Program-made: the position numbers and the translations under genes
NCBI GenBank assembly: GCA_035697245.1
Contig: DASSDH010000252.1
Location: forward strand, 1 to 23,543
Length of the DNA: 23,543 bases
Direction of reading: 5' to 3'
Source of the DNA: JACVRX01 sp035697245
GTDB lineage: Bacteria; Actinomycetota; Actinomycetes; Jiangellales; Jiangellaceae
Part shown: piece by piece, positions 16,168 through 23,340 of the stretch
Layout: every line of letters starts with the position of its first letter
Position numbering within the stretch: position 1 is the stretch's first letter
Notes under the pieces: model-generated
Databases searched by the model: none
Told to the model about the DNA's origin: nothing
The model's input: the letters and a program-made list of their open reading frames with translations, nothing else

Positions 16168-16584
16168 ATGAGTGAATCGCGTAAGGACGTGCTGTTGAAG
16201 GCGATTGAGGCCGAGGTCGGTGGTGAATCGGTTGATCTGGACACCCTGTTCACCGACGATGTCGTCGGGTGGTCGCCGTACGCGACAGTGTCAGGGTTGT
16301 CGGCACTCGCCGAACTCGCCGCTCTCCGGGACATGGCGTTCTCCAACGCCGTCATCCTGTTCCGGGGACTCGACGAAGTGGGCAACAAGGCGTTCGCCGA
16401 ATGGCTCATCGAAGCCGATCACACGGGGCCACTCATCCTCGGCGAGGATGCAGTGTTGGAAGCAACGGGACGGCATGTCCAGTTGGCCGGCGTCACCGTG
16501 GCCGACTTCCGCGAGGGGAAGATCCGGTCGTTCCGGACGTATTTCGACGATGTCTCGCTGATCGAGCAGATCGTCGGCGTCTGA
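16168..16584 (+). CDS. SnoaL/NTF2-like small protein
   Basis: A 138-aa protein with the cone-shaped NTF2 pattern: N-terminal helix, LDTLFTDDVVGWSP (about 24-37), a central helix region, then strands ending in GKIRSFRTYFDDVSLIEQIV. The last motif (G-K-I-x-x-x-R-x-Y-x-D) is typical of SnoaL-like proteins, which act as small-molecule isomerases, hydrolases or binding proteins. No catalytic pair can be assigned. ATG 16168 has only a weak GGTGG upstream; TTG 16150 is an alternative. The GNAT gene starts 13 bp after its stop, so they are probably co-transcribed. Function in this context is unknown. Confidence 0.75.
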   Translation: MSESRKDVLLKAIEAEVGGESVDLDTLFTDDVVGWSPYATVSGLSALAELAALRDMAFSNAVILFRGLDEVGNKAFAEWLIEADHTGPLILGEDAVLEATGRHVQLAGVTVADFREGKIRSFRTYFDDVSLIEQIVGV

Positions 16585-16597
16585 CGAGTCAGTCGCT

Positions 16598-17098
16598 GTG
16601 GAGTTCCACGTTGAGGACCATCCGGATCCGCTCGATGTCGAAGTCCTCGAAACGCAGATCCGTCGGGAGGCGTCGGCCGCCATGGGACTCGGTGACGAAG
16701 TCGACCTGGCGATCTTCGTGCGCGACGCTGACACGGTCGTAGCTGGCATTAGCGGCTGGACCTGGGGCGATTGCTGTGAGCTGCAGAGTCTCTGGGTGGA
16801 GCCGAGTCTCCGAGGTCGCGGCCTCGCGACTCAGCTCATCGCCGCCGCCGAAGCCGAGGCGGCGGCCCGCGGGTGCTCACAGACCGTCCACTTCACCTAC
16901 GACTTTCAGGCTCGAGCTCTCTATGAGCAGAACGGCTACGAACTAGTGGGTCGAGTCGAGGACTTCCCATCGGGAACGGACGTCCTTTGGTACCGCAAGC
17001 GCCTGAACCCACCGGCGGTCCCGCAGAGCTCGAGGACGGCGATGCGAAGCCAAGACGACCTAGACGCGGATCAGCGGCTGGAAGGGCGGTTGCGCTGA
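16598..17098 (+). CDS. GNAT-family N-acetyltransferase
   Basis: A 166-aa enzyme predicted to transfer an acetyl group from acetyl-CoA to an amine. The acetyl-CoA-binding motif A is clear: LQSLWVEPSLRGRGLATQLI at about residues 62-81, with RGRGLA as the pyrophosphate loop, followed by AAEAEAAARGC. Motif B, FQARALYEQNGYELVGR (about 106-122), is also present. The last 25 residues beyond YRKRL are hydrophilic and go past the usual fold. The start is GTG 16598; no strong ribosome-binding site is seen, which fits coupling to the SnoaL-like gene 13 bp upstream. The stop overlaps the start of the ZIP gene (TGATG). The acceptor substrate is unknown. Confidence 0.87.
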   Translation: MEFHVEDHPDPLDVEVLETQIRREASAAMGLGDEVDLAIFVRDADTVVAGISGWTWGDCCELQSLWVEPSLRGRGLATQLIAAAEAEAAARGCSQTVHFTYDFQARALYEQNGYELVGRVEDFPSGTDVLWYRKRLNPPAVPQSSRTAMRSQDDLDADQRLEGRLR

Positions 17099-17829
17099 TG
17101 GGCGAGGCCTTCTTCTGGGGGCTCGTCGCCGGTTCGTCCCTCGTCATCGGCGGGATCCTGGCGCTTCGCTTCCACTTCTCTCCGCGCACGATCGCGCTCA
17201 TCATGGCCTTCGGCGGGGGCGTGCTCATCAGCGCGCTCTCCTTCGACCTCGTCGCCCCGGCGGCCGAGCTGGCTGGAGGGTATGGGAGCCCGGTCGTCGG
17301 CCTGTTCGCGGGTTCGCTGGTGTTCTTCGTCGGGGATTGGCTCATCGATCGGCACGGCGGCAGCGCGCGCAAGGATTCTCAGGGCGGCCAGGAGAGCGGC
17401 TCTGCACTCAGCATCGTCCTTGGGACGGTTCTCGACGGGATACCGGAATCCATGGTGATCGGCCTGACGATCGTCTCGGGAGGAGCCGTGAGCGCCGCCT
17501 ACCTCGCGGCGGTATTCATCGCCAACCTGCCCGAGTCGATCGGATCGTCGACCGGCCTTGCCGCGGCCGGCTGGAAGCATTCGCGGATCATCGGCCTCTG
17601 GACTGGCGTCGCACTCGTATCAGGGATCTCGTCCGCTCTCGGCTACGGCCTCCTCGAGGACGCGTCCGACGGCACGGTGGCCTTCGTCCAAACCTTCGCC
17701 GCCGGCGCGATCCTCACCATGCTCGCGGACACGATGCTGCCCGAGGCGTACAAGCATGGAGGAAAGCTGACCGGAGTGATCGCGACGCTCGGATTCGCGA
17801 CCGCCTTCGGGATCCATCTCTTCGAGTAG
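17098..17829 (+). CDS. ZIP-family divalent metal transporter
   Basis: A 243-aa membrane protein expected to import Zn2+ or a related metal. Eight hydrophobic segments are visible, with a soluble loop around residues 84-101 between helices 3 and 4. Helix 4 carries DGIPESMVIGL (113-123), the counterpart of the H-x-x-P-E motif, with Asp in place of His, as in some prokaryotic ZIPs. Helix 5 carries NLPESIG (143-149). The missing histidine may alter metal preference. ATG 17098 overlaps the GNAT stop, suggesting translational coupling; GGAAGGG lies about 12 bp upstream. The frame is open back to 16987, but that part only mirrors the GNAT gene. A related fragment lies at 21566-21739. Confidence 0.85.
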   Translation: MGEAFFWGLVAGSSLVIGGILALRFHFSPRTIALIMAFGGGVLISALSFDLVAPAAELAGGYGSPVVGLFAGSLVFFVGDWLIDRHGGSARKDSQGGQESGSALSIVLGTVLDGIPESMVIGLTIVSGGAVSAAYLAAVFIANLPESIGSSTGLAAAGWKHSRIIGLWTGVALVSGISSALGYGLLEDASDGTVAFVQTFAAGAILTMLADTMLPEAYKHGGKLTGVIATLGFATAFGIHLFE

Positions 17830-17903
17830 GACGGATCAGCAACCCGATCTCCTAGCAGCGCTCCCGACCTCGGCGCCGACGATTGCCGGTCCGAGCCACC
17901 GGA

Positions 17904-18041
17904 GGAGCGCGCGTCGAGATCAGACTCGCGAGGGGGCGTGAACGGGTGTTGGAGCGGCTGCGGACGAGCGGCGTGCTCGAAGATCTCGGCGAGGAGCGTG
18001 TGCTCCCTCGTGTCGAGGACGCGACCGTCGTCGATCGGTGA
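17904..18041 (+). pseudogene. Tail of a SulP-type (STAS domain) anion permease
   Basis: A plus-strand frame without a start reads ARVEIRLARGRERVLERLRT followed by SGVLEDLGEERVLPRVEDA and a stop at 18039-18041. A strand, then a helix with a leucine pair, then SGV-x-x-x-L-G-E-x-R-V-x-P-x-V-E-D-A is how STAS domains at the end of SulP sulfate/bicarbonate permeases finish. Nothing upstream supplies the membrane part, because the ZIP gene ends only 75 bp before. It is therefore a truncated remnant. The identification rests on about 42 residues. Confidence 0.5.
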
Positions 18042-18133
18042 CGACACCCGCTGGAGATTCACTCGATCTGGATGATGAAGACCCTGGAGCCCGGCTGTTT
18101 GATGTGACCTGACGACGACCGAGGAGACTCCAC

Positions 18134-18244
18134 GTGGACGAGCAGACGAAGAGACAGCTCGATGAGACATCGAGCCCCTCGGGCGACCGCTCTCGCCGGG
18201 CTCCGGCCGGCGTTCATCGTCGGCGCCGAGGTCGCCGCATCTGA
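18134..18244 (+). CDS. Possible small ORF (36 aa), unknown
   Basis: A GTG start follows GAGGAG with seven-base spacing. The frame begins VDEQTKRQLDETSSPSGDRS and turns Arg-rich before its stop. The first 14 residues look like a genuine amphipathic start, and the basic tail looks like out-of-frame reading, so this may be the surviving 5' end of a gene with a frameshift. It ends 38 bp before the CMD-like gene. Confidence 0.3.
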   Translation: MDEQTKRQLDETSSPSGDRSRRAPAGVHRRRRGRRI

Positions 18245-18282
18245 TTGACCAAGCGACACGATCACCAACGAGAGGAGTAGAC

Positions 18283-18621
18283 ATGTCCAACGGACAGGAA
18301 GAGACGCCGATCCTGGATCTGCTGGTAAAGATGAACGAAGACTCGATCGAGGCCGCGGATCTCGACCCGAAGACGCTGATGCTCGTCCGGATCGCCGCGC
18401 TGGTGGCGGTCGATGCGCCGCCATCCGCGTACCTGTTGAACCTCGGCGCCGCCGCTGAGCTCGACGTCGACTTCGAGCAGGTGCGAGGCGTATTCGCTGC
18501 CGTGGCGCCGATCGTGGGCGCACCGCGGGTCGCCTCGGCCCTCGGGAAGGTCGTGGGCGCGCTGGGGCTCGCTGAGCTTGCGAGCGAGCAGGCGGCCCTC
18601 GGAGGCGATCAAGGAAGCTGA
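18283..18621 (+). CDS. Carboxymuconolactone-decarboxylase-like protein
   Basis: A 112-aa all-helical protein. LDPKTLMLVRIAALVAVDAP (about 25-44) is the conserved first helix pair of the CMD/AhpD fold, and FEQVRGVFAAVAPIVGAPRV (about 66-85) the second. No C-x-x-C pair is present, so an AhpD-type peroxidase role is unlikely, and a decarboxylase role is not supported by context. ATG 18283 has GAGAGGAG about five bases upstream. Actinobacteria often carry such short CMD-like proteins beside stress and membrane genes. The role is unknown. Confidence 0.75.
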   Translation: MSNGQEETPILDLLVKMNEDSIEAADLDPKTLMLVRIAALVAVDAPPSAYLLNLGAAAELDVDFEQVRGVFAAVAPIVGAPRVASALGKVVGALGLAELASEQAALGGDQGS

Positions 18622-18814
18622 GCTGAGCCGTTCGCCGACATGGCCGGTGAAAGCCATCTCGGATCGTTGACTCTAGGTCGCCAACTGTGACAACCCGATT
18701 GTCGACCACGGCGTTCTACGCACGGGCACGGCGGGACCCGGTGGGAATCGATGATCGGGCAATAACGATGGGTGGTGGCGAGAGTGGCGCGCACCCAAGG
18801 TGAGCGGACGGACG

Positions 18815-19492
18815 ATGAGTGGTGACGCGGGTGGTAATGGAATAGAGCCGACCCATGATCCGCCCTCACCGTCGCCCGGCGAGAAGCATTGGGAGATCTT
18901 GGTCGTCGGGATCCTCGCGCTGACCGCCCTGGCGACGGCGTGGAGCGGCTATCAGGCTTCGCTGTGGGGCGGGATCCAGTCCAGCAACTACACGCAGGCG
19001 TCCGGAGCGCGCACCAACGCGGCGCAGCAGCGGAGTGCGGCCAACCAGTTCCGAATCGCCGATCTTTCCGTCTTCGAGAGTCATATCGATGCGTTGATCA
19101 GTGGGAACGATGACGTCGCCGACTTTTACCGTCAGCGCTTCCGTGACGAGTTCGCGGTGGCGTACGAGGCGTGGATAACGCTCGATCCGCTGGCGAACCA
19201 GGACGCCCCGGCCAGCCCTCTCGAGATGCCCGAATATCAGCTCGCTGCCGACCAGGCTGCCGGAGAACTCGAAGCGCGTGCCGATGCACTTTTTGCCGAC
19301 GGGGAGGACGCCAACGGCTACTCAGACGTCTACACCCTGACAACGCTGCTGTTCGCCGCGGTCCTGTTCTTCGCCGCGATCTCCGAGCGGTTCGGGTCCG
19401 AGCGGGCGCGGGCCGGGCTTCTCGTCGTCGGTGGGATCGGGCTCGTTGCAGGCGTCGCTGTAGCTTTGGGGCAGCCAATCACCGGTGGCTGA
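18815..19492 (+). CDS. Three-helix membrane protein with a large soluble loop (DUF4337-like layout)
   Basis: A 225-aa protein. After about 25 hydrophilic residues there is one transmembrane helix (ILVVGILALTALATAWSGYQ). A soluble, helical, Gln/Asn/Ala-rich region of about 120 residues follows (SGARTNAAQQRSAANQFRIA and onward), then two C-terminal helices separated by SERFGSERARAG. This helix / coiled region / helix pair layout resembles DUF4337 proteins, but I am not sure of membership. ATG 18815 is preferred because AAGGTGAG lies about ten bases upstream; GTG 18800 is in frame but lacks a clear site. The PRMT-like gene starts about 145 bp downstream. Function is unknown. Confidence 0.7.
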   Translation: MSGDAGGNGIEPTHDPPSPSPGEKHWEILVVGILALTALATAWSGYQASLWGGIQSSNYTQASGARTNAAQQRSAANQFRIADLSVFESHIDALISGNDDVADFYRQRFRDEFAVAYEAWITLDPLANQDAPASPLEMPEYQLAADQAAGELEARADALFADGEDANGYSDVYTLTTLLFAAVLFFAAISERFGSERARAGLLVVGGIGLVAGVAVALGQPITGG

Positions 19493-19635
19493 CCGCTGCA
19501 CAGCTCCACCTCCAAGTCAGCTGACGGAGTCGGAACCGCTTCAAACGAGACGGCAAGATCAACAAATTCGAGTACCCAAGCACGATCCTTGGTCGCACGG
19601 AAGATGCAGAAAAGCGAGCAACTTACGATACGCAT

Positions 19636-20622
19636 GTGCGGACGCCGATCATGAACCCGCCGGACCCGATGTACGCGGAGTTCGAGGTACACCGGACGAT
19701 GATCCGCGACCGCGTTCGCACCGAGGCCTTCCGGCGTGCGATCGACTCGGCGGTGGGCCCTGGCGACATCGTCCTCGACGTCGGCGCGGGAAGCGGCATC
19801 CTGAGTGTGTTCGCGGCGCGCGCAGGCGCTGCGCGGGTCTACGCGGTGGAACAGACGTCGGTCGCCGTCCTGGCGCAGGAGCTGGCCGCCGCGAACGGTG
19901 TCGCGGAGATCGTCCAGGTGATCCACGGCGACGTCATGGACGTCGAGCCGCCGGAACGTGTCGACGTGATCGTCTCGGAGTGGCTCGGAGGGTTCGGGAT
20001 CGACGAAGGGATGCTCGTTCCAGTCATCGCCGCCCGTGACCGCTGGCTCAAGCCGGGCGGGGTCATGATCCCCCGCTCGGTCACGGCGTGGGCCGCGCTG
20101 GTGCACGACCGCTATCTCGAAGAGACGGTGGAGTTCCTGCGGGACAACCCGTACGGCCTCAGGCTCGAGGACCTGGTCGAGAAGACCGTTAACGAGATCT
20201 TCTATTCCGGCACGTTCCGTCACCTTGCGGCGGGTGACAGGCGCTCCGAGCCACATCGGTTGTGGACGACGGACGCGGACCTGATCCCGCTCGAGCAGGC
20301 GCAGGCGCCTCACGAAGCCGATACGTTGCTGCCCGTCCGCGACCACGGAACGGCCAACGCGCTCGCACTCTGGTTCAGCGCCGAGCTCGCGCCCGGCATC
20401 TCGTTCTCTGTGGGACCCGGTGATCCGCCGACGCACTGGGGGATGACGACGGCGCCGCTGCGCTCGCCCGTGGAGCTTACGCCTGGCATGGTCGTCCGAG
20501 TCAGAGTCAGGACCGCCCCGGCTCGGCCGATCGGGACATGGACGAGCTGGGCCATCGCGATGCCGGGCGCCGACTGGGAGGAGCACGACGAGCAGTCGGT
20601 CTGGGTGGAGATCAACGACTGA
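19636..20622 (+). CDS. Bacterial protein arginine methyltransferase (PRMT)-like enzyme
   Basis: A 328-aa SAM-dependent methyltransferase with the full PRMT signature set. HRTMIRDRVRTEAFRRAI (about 19-36) corresponds to the alpha-Y/Z region; VLDVGAGSGILSVFAARAG (46-64) is motif I; YAVEQ is post-I; SEWLGGFGIDEGML is the double-E loop with Glu115 and Glu124 at PRMT1 spacing; and PPTHWGM near 264-270 is the THW loop. The C-terminal half is the beta-barrel seen in PRMTs. Known family members methylate arginine guanidines; here the substrate is unknown. GTG 19636 and ATG 19651 are both possible starts, and no strong ribosome-binding site decides between them. The gene ends before a terminator-like hairpin. 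Confidence 0.82.
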   Translation: MRTPIMNPPDPMYAEFEVHRTMIRDRVRTEAFRRAIDSAVGPGDIVLDVGAGSGILSVFAARAGAARVYAVEQTSVAVLAQELAAANGVAEIVQVIHGDVMDVEPPERVDVIVSEWLGGFGIDEGMLVPVIAARDRWLKPGGVMIPRSVTAWAALVHDRYLEETVEFLRDNPYGLRLEDLVEKTVNEIFYSGTFRHLAAGDRRSEPHRLWTTDADLIPLEQAQAPHEADTLLPVRDHGTANALALWFSAELAPGISFSVGPGDPPTHWGMTTAPLRSPVELTPGMVVRVRVRTAPARPIGTWTSWAIAMPGADWEEHDEQSVWVEIND

Positions 20623-20631
20623 GCAATCTCA

Positions 20632-20649
20632 GGAGCCCTGTGGGGCTCC
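20632..20649 (+). terminator. Hairpin terminator after the PRMT-like gene
   Basis: GGAGCCC-TGTG-GGGCTCC is a perfect 7-bp stem with a 4-nt loop, ten bases past the stop codon. No T-tract follows, which is usual in GC-rich actinobacteria. Confidence 0.6.
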
Positions 20650-20971
20650 CCGGCAGGACCGCCGACCGGCCGCGGCCCTCGCCTAAGTGGTCTGCCGCGG
20701 AATTGCGGTGACGTATTCGTCTGGTGGCCCGGCCGCGACTGCTGCCTGGCTAGCAGTGAGTCGGATCAATCGGCCCGACAGGGCATCAGGCAACGCGCAT
20801 TATGCCGAGTTAGCCCATCACCCACTTTGGATGACGCGCAGTGACCCCGGCGGTGCGACGCTGAACTCGGAATTGGTCCGGCACACGACGAAGGTGACCA
20901 CCATTGACGACACGGAATGTCCCGCATCCTACGACCCTTCGGTGTCACTGGAGGGGTGTCGACGCTCGGCC
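20650..20971. other. Stretch with no supported gene
   Basis: Between the terminator and the gatA remnant I see open frames but no ribosome-binding site, domain or RNA gene. Base composition is somewhat less GC-rich around 20800-20920, which fits decayed DNA. Confidence 0.4.
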
Positions 20972-21300
20972 GGAGCCGTCGACCAGCGTCGTCGACGCGA
21001 CGAGGATCTCGAGCCGCTGGCCGACTTTCCGCTCGCGCTCAAGGACGTCTTCACCACCGCGGGCAAACGACCACGTGCGGCTCCAAGATTCTCGACGGTT
21101 GGGGCCTTCGGTATGACGCCAACGGCACCCGCAAGCTGCGTGACGCCGGTGTGGTCATCCTGGACAAGACCAAGCTCGACGAGTTCGCGATGGGTGTCGC
21201 CTGCGCGTCCAGCCTCGACCAGAGCGGGCCGTGTGCCCGAACAGTCTTGGACGCCGCATTGTTGCACGAGGCGATCAGCGGTTATGACCCGATGGAACTC
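20972..21300 (+). pseudogene. gatA: gatA-like amidase remnant with internal deletion
   Basis: The first frame gives AVDQRRRRDEDLEPLADFPL then ALKDVFTTAG, the start of the amidase-signature domain including the catalytic Lys in ALKD. Near 21065 the frame shifts and continues TTCGSKILDGW, RKLRDAGVVILDKTKLDEFA, then MGVACASSLDQSGPCARTVL and DAALLHEAISGYDP. In intact GatA, DEFAMG and the ASSLDQ-G-P region are separated by about 75 residues that hold the catalytic Ser pair and the GGSSGG loop; these are missing. N- and C-terminal parts are also absent. This is a dead copy of an Asp/Glu-tRNA amidotransferase A subunit or a close amidase. Confidence 0.75.
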
Positions 21301-21414
21301 GTCCAGCATCGGCCGACGACCGGCTCTACTGGGTCGGCGCCGCCGTCGAACAGGCCTGCCTGAACCGCTGGGCGGTCCACTCCTCGGCCGCGCATCCGAC
21401 CTGGAGGTCGTCGA

Positions 21415-21600
21415 ATGAACATCATGCAGATCGGCCGTATCGGTGGCCAGGCAATGGCTGTCTACGACGTTGTGCGCGAGATCCGAAAGGCCGAGGCCAA
21501 AGGCGACAAGCTGCGACTCTTCGACGCCATGGTCAACGTGCTAGCGATCGCAACTGCCATCGCGATCATCGTCCGGGGGACCCGAAGCCGCCGTGATTGA
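21415..21600 (+). CDS. Small single-helix membrane protein
   Basis: A 61-aa protein. A charged, helical first half (RIGGQAMAVYDVVREIRKAE) is followed by a single membrane helix (AMVNVLAIATAIAIIVRG) and a short Arg-rich tail, so the C-terminus should face the cytoplasm. GGAGGT lies six bases before ATG 21415, a strong site that supports a real gene within decayed DNA. No family is recognised. Its 3' end overlaps the reading frame of an opposite-strand ZIP remnant. Confidence 0.55.
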   Translation: MNIMQIGRIGGQAMAVYDVVREIRKAEAKGDKLRLFDAMVNVLAIATAIAIIVRGTRSRRD

Positions 21601-21739
21601 TCGACCGCAAGGTCCGGGCGCTCGTAGCCTCGGTGACACCCTCGACCTCGTTGGCGTCGGGCAGAAGTGTGTCCGTGACCATTGCTAGCAGCGCTCCGGC
21701 CGCAAACGCCTGTGTCAGCGATCCGGTATAGCCGCTTGC
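21566..21739 (-). pseudogene. Fragment of a ZIP-family metal transporter
   Basis: On the minus strand, SGYTGSLTQAFAAGALLAMV followed by TDTLLPDANEVEGV matches the next-to-last helix of ZIP proteins. In the intact ZIP at 17098-17829 the counterpart is FVQTFAAGAILTMLADTMLP. After about 35 residues similarity ends, and upstream bases give no further helices. It is therefore a short remnant of a second, separate ZIP gene. Confidence 0.55.
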
Positions 21740-22083
21740 CGAGGCTTGCCTCAGCCATCTCTGCCGCTGCCGGCTACCTCCTCCTGGAGGTGTTCGTCGC
21801 CTACGCACTCATCGCATCCACGCTCGATTGCTGGGCAACCGAGCGTGATCTCGTCCGACTGGATGTAGCCGCACGCCGCGGTCACCTCGCGGACGAGGTA
21901 GGCGGGTCGTATCGACCATCAAATCGGATAGGCCAGATCGTGGAACCACCTGGAGCGGTGATGCTCCAGGCAGCCCCAGGTTGACCTTAGGGAATCTCAT
22001 TCAGAATGGGTGACGGCAGGGCGCTCGTGGGTCGTTACGTTGGGCGTGGTGGAGATGTAATCCCGTAAATGCGGAGGTCGAGC
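21740..22083. other. Stretch with no supported gene except one hairpin
   Basis: No protein family or RNA gene is recognisable. A perfect 8-bp hairpin, CCTGGAGC-GGTGAT-GCTCCAGG at 21949-21970, could be an old terminator. The last 60 bp hold the probable promoter region of the DUF2550 gene; a TGTAAT near 22055 could be a -10 element but I cannot show this. Confidence 0.4.
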
Positions 22084-22593
22084 ATGCTCATCGCGCTGTT
22101 GGCCGTGCTCGGCGTCGACCTCATCGTCCTGCTCGCGCTCATCGGCTTCGTCCTTGTTCGCAAACGGTGGGTCGTTCGGCAGCCGGGGGCCTTCCGCGGC
22201 AAGATCCGAGTTGCCAGCGGAGAGATTGACGGGTTGCGCCCCAAGTGGAGCCGCGGGTATGGGCGCTGGGTTCGCGATGTCCTCGTGTGGACGAAGGCGC
22301 CGTCCTACTTTCGGAACGAGCTCCTGGCCCCAGACGCACTGGACGCGGAAGGTCCTGCCGATCCGGATGAGGTGAAGCGGCTAGGCGACCAGCCCGTCGT
22401 GATTCGCCTCAGGACCGGCGAGGCGACGGCCGAGGTTGCCGCCGCCGGAGATGCACACGAGCTGCTACTCGGTCCTTACCGCAACCCCGCCGAGGCCACG
22501 GACAGTGGCGGTTCCGTACCGGGCAACGCACCCCTGGGTGGCGAGCAGCCACCCAGGGGTGATCATGGGGTCGGAACGGCCCCCGGGGCGTAG
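22084..22593 (+). CDS. DUF2550 family membrane-anchored protein
   Basis: A 169-aa protein. One N-terminal membrane helix (LIALLAVLGVDLIVLLALIGFV, in part) is followed by RKRWVVRQPGAFRGKIRV and KWSRGYGRWVRDVLVWTKAP, the hallmark of the actinobacterial DUF2550 family; the domain ends around residue 130. ATG 22084 has GGAGGT five bases upstream. Function is unknown. In mycobacteria the homologue (Rv1312) follows atpC, but here no ATP synthase gene precedes it, so the locus is rearranged. The last 40 residues are Gly/Pro-rich and coincide with a strong hairpin (22529-22561); they may not be conserved. Confidence 0.85.
   Translation: MLIALLAVLGVDLIVLLALIGFVLVRKRWVVRQPGAFRGKIRVASGEIDGLRPKWSRGYGRWVRDVLVWTKAPSYFRNELLAPDALDAEGPADPDEVKRLGDQPVVIRLRTGEATAEVAAAGDAHELLLGPYRNPAEATDSGGSVPGNAPLGGEQPPRGDHGVGTAPGA
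22529..22561. promoter_or_regulatory. Perfect 14-bp inverted repeat over the HdeD-like ribosome-binding site
   Basis: CACCCCTGGGTGGC (22529-22542) pairs fully with GCCACCCAGGGGTG (22548-22561) around the loop GAGCA. In RNA this is a very stable hairpin. It lies inside the 3' end of the DUF2550 frame and ends three bases before ATG 22565, with AGGGGTG, the likely ribosome-binding site of the HdeD-like gene, in the right arm. It could act as a terminator (no T-tract) or as a translational block opened by ribosomes translating DUF2550. Confidence 0.55.
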
Positions 22594-23254
22594 TCGGAAG
22601 AACGGATACGAGAAATGGCGAAAACACTTCTGGCGATCCTCGGCCGTGGCTGCCCCTGATCCGTCCTCCGCGAGCGAGCAGGCCCTGGGAGCGGCCGCCC
22701 GCTTCTGGTGGGTCAGCGTGGCACGTGGGTGCCTTGCACTTCTCCTCGGCATCGGAGCCCTGGTCTCCGGCGCGTCCCAGGCCGTGCTGGTCAACTTCGT
22801 CGCGGTCTACTGGCTGCTCGGCGGTCTCTTGACGATCCGATGGGCGTTGGGCGTTCGTTGGAGAGCGGGGGCCCGGATAGGCCTGGCTGCCGGCGTCCTC
22901 GGGACCGGTGCGGGACTGATCTTGCTCGCTCGTTATGCACTCGATGACTTTTTGGACCCAACTGCCCTCATCGGCGCCGTCGCACTCACCACCGTCGCGA
23001 CCGGGTGTCTCCGGCTCGTGGGTGCCTTCGAGATCGAGGAACACACCGGGCACCGTTGGACGATCGGCGGACTCATCCTCGGGTCCGTCGAGGTGATCTT
23101 GGGGATCATCCTGTTCATCGCCCGGGACACTGAGGCGTCCACGATCCGCATCGCCCTCGGCGTGTGGGGTCTCACCGCCGGCGCCCTGTTGCTTATGCAA
23201 GGGGCCCGGATGCTCCGCATCCGACGGATGTTCCGGCTGCCTTCGGACACGTGA
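22565..23254 (+). CDS. HdeD-like (DUF308) six-helix membrane protein
   Basis: A protein of up to 229 aa. After a hydrophilic, basic leader of about 40 residues, six hydrophobic helices follow in pairs: GCLALLLGIGALVSGASQAV, VNFVAVYWLLGGLLTIRWAL, IGLAAGVLGTGAGLILLARY, LIGAVALTTVATGCLRLVGA, a helix after TGHRWTIGGL, and a last one near GVWGLTAGALLLM. This repeating pattern with W/R residues is that of HdeD/DUF308 proteins, linked to acid stress in enterobacteria but of unknown role in actinobacteria. The start is uncertain: ATG 22565 has AGGGGTG inside a hairpin, and GTG 22646 would start closer to helix 1. Confidence 0.75.
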   Translation: MGSERPPGRSRKNGYEKWRKHFWRSSAVAAPDPSSASEQALGAAARFWWVSVARGCLALLLGIGALVSGASQAVLVNFVAVYWLLGGLLTIRWALGVRWRAGARIGLAAGVLGTGAGLILLARYALDDFLDPTALIGAVALTTVATGCLRLVGAFEIEEHTGHRWTIGGLILGSVEVILGIILFIARDTEASTIRIALGVWGLTAGALLLMQGARMLRIRRMFRLPSDT

Positions 23255-23340
23255 ATGTCTGTGGACCGAGCCGTGTGGTCGATGACGGCGGCAGCTTGGC
23301 CAGAGGGGCCGTACCGTTCGCTGCACTAAGGAGGCTTGTG

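Noticed and set aside
19330..20586. Minus-strand open frame of 418 codons opposite the PRMT-like gene
   Set aside because: Arg/Asp/His-rich with no domain, while the plus strand carries clear methyltransferase motifs.
22529..22561. Hairpin as a unit of a CRISPR array
   Set aside because: There is only one copy and no repeat-spacer periodicity. I saw no CRISPR array or cas gene in the window.
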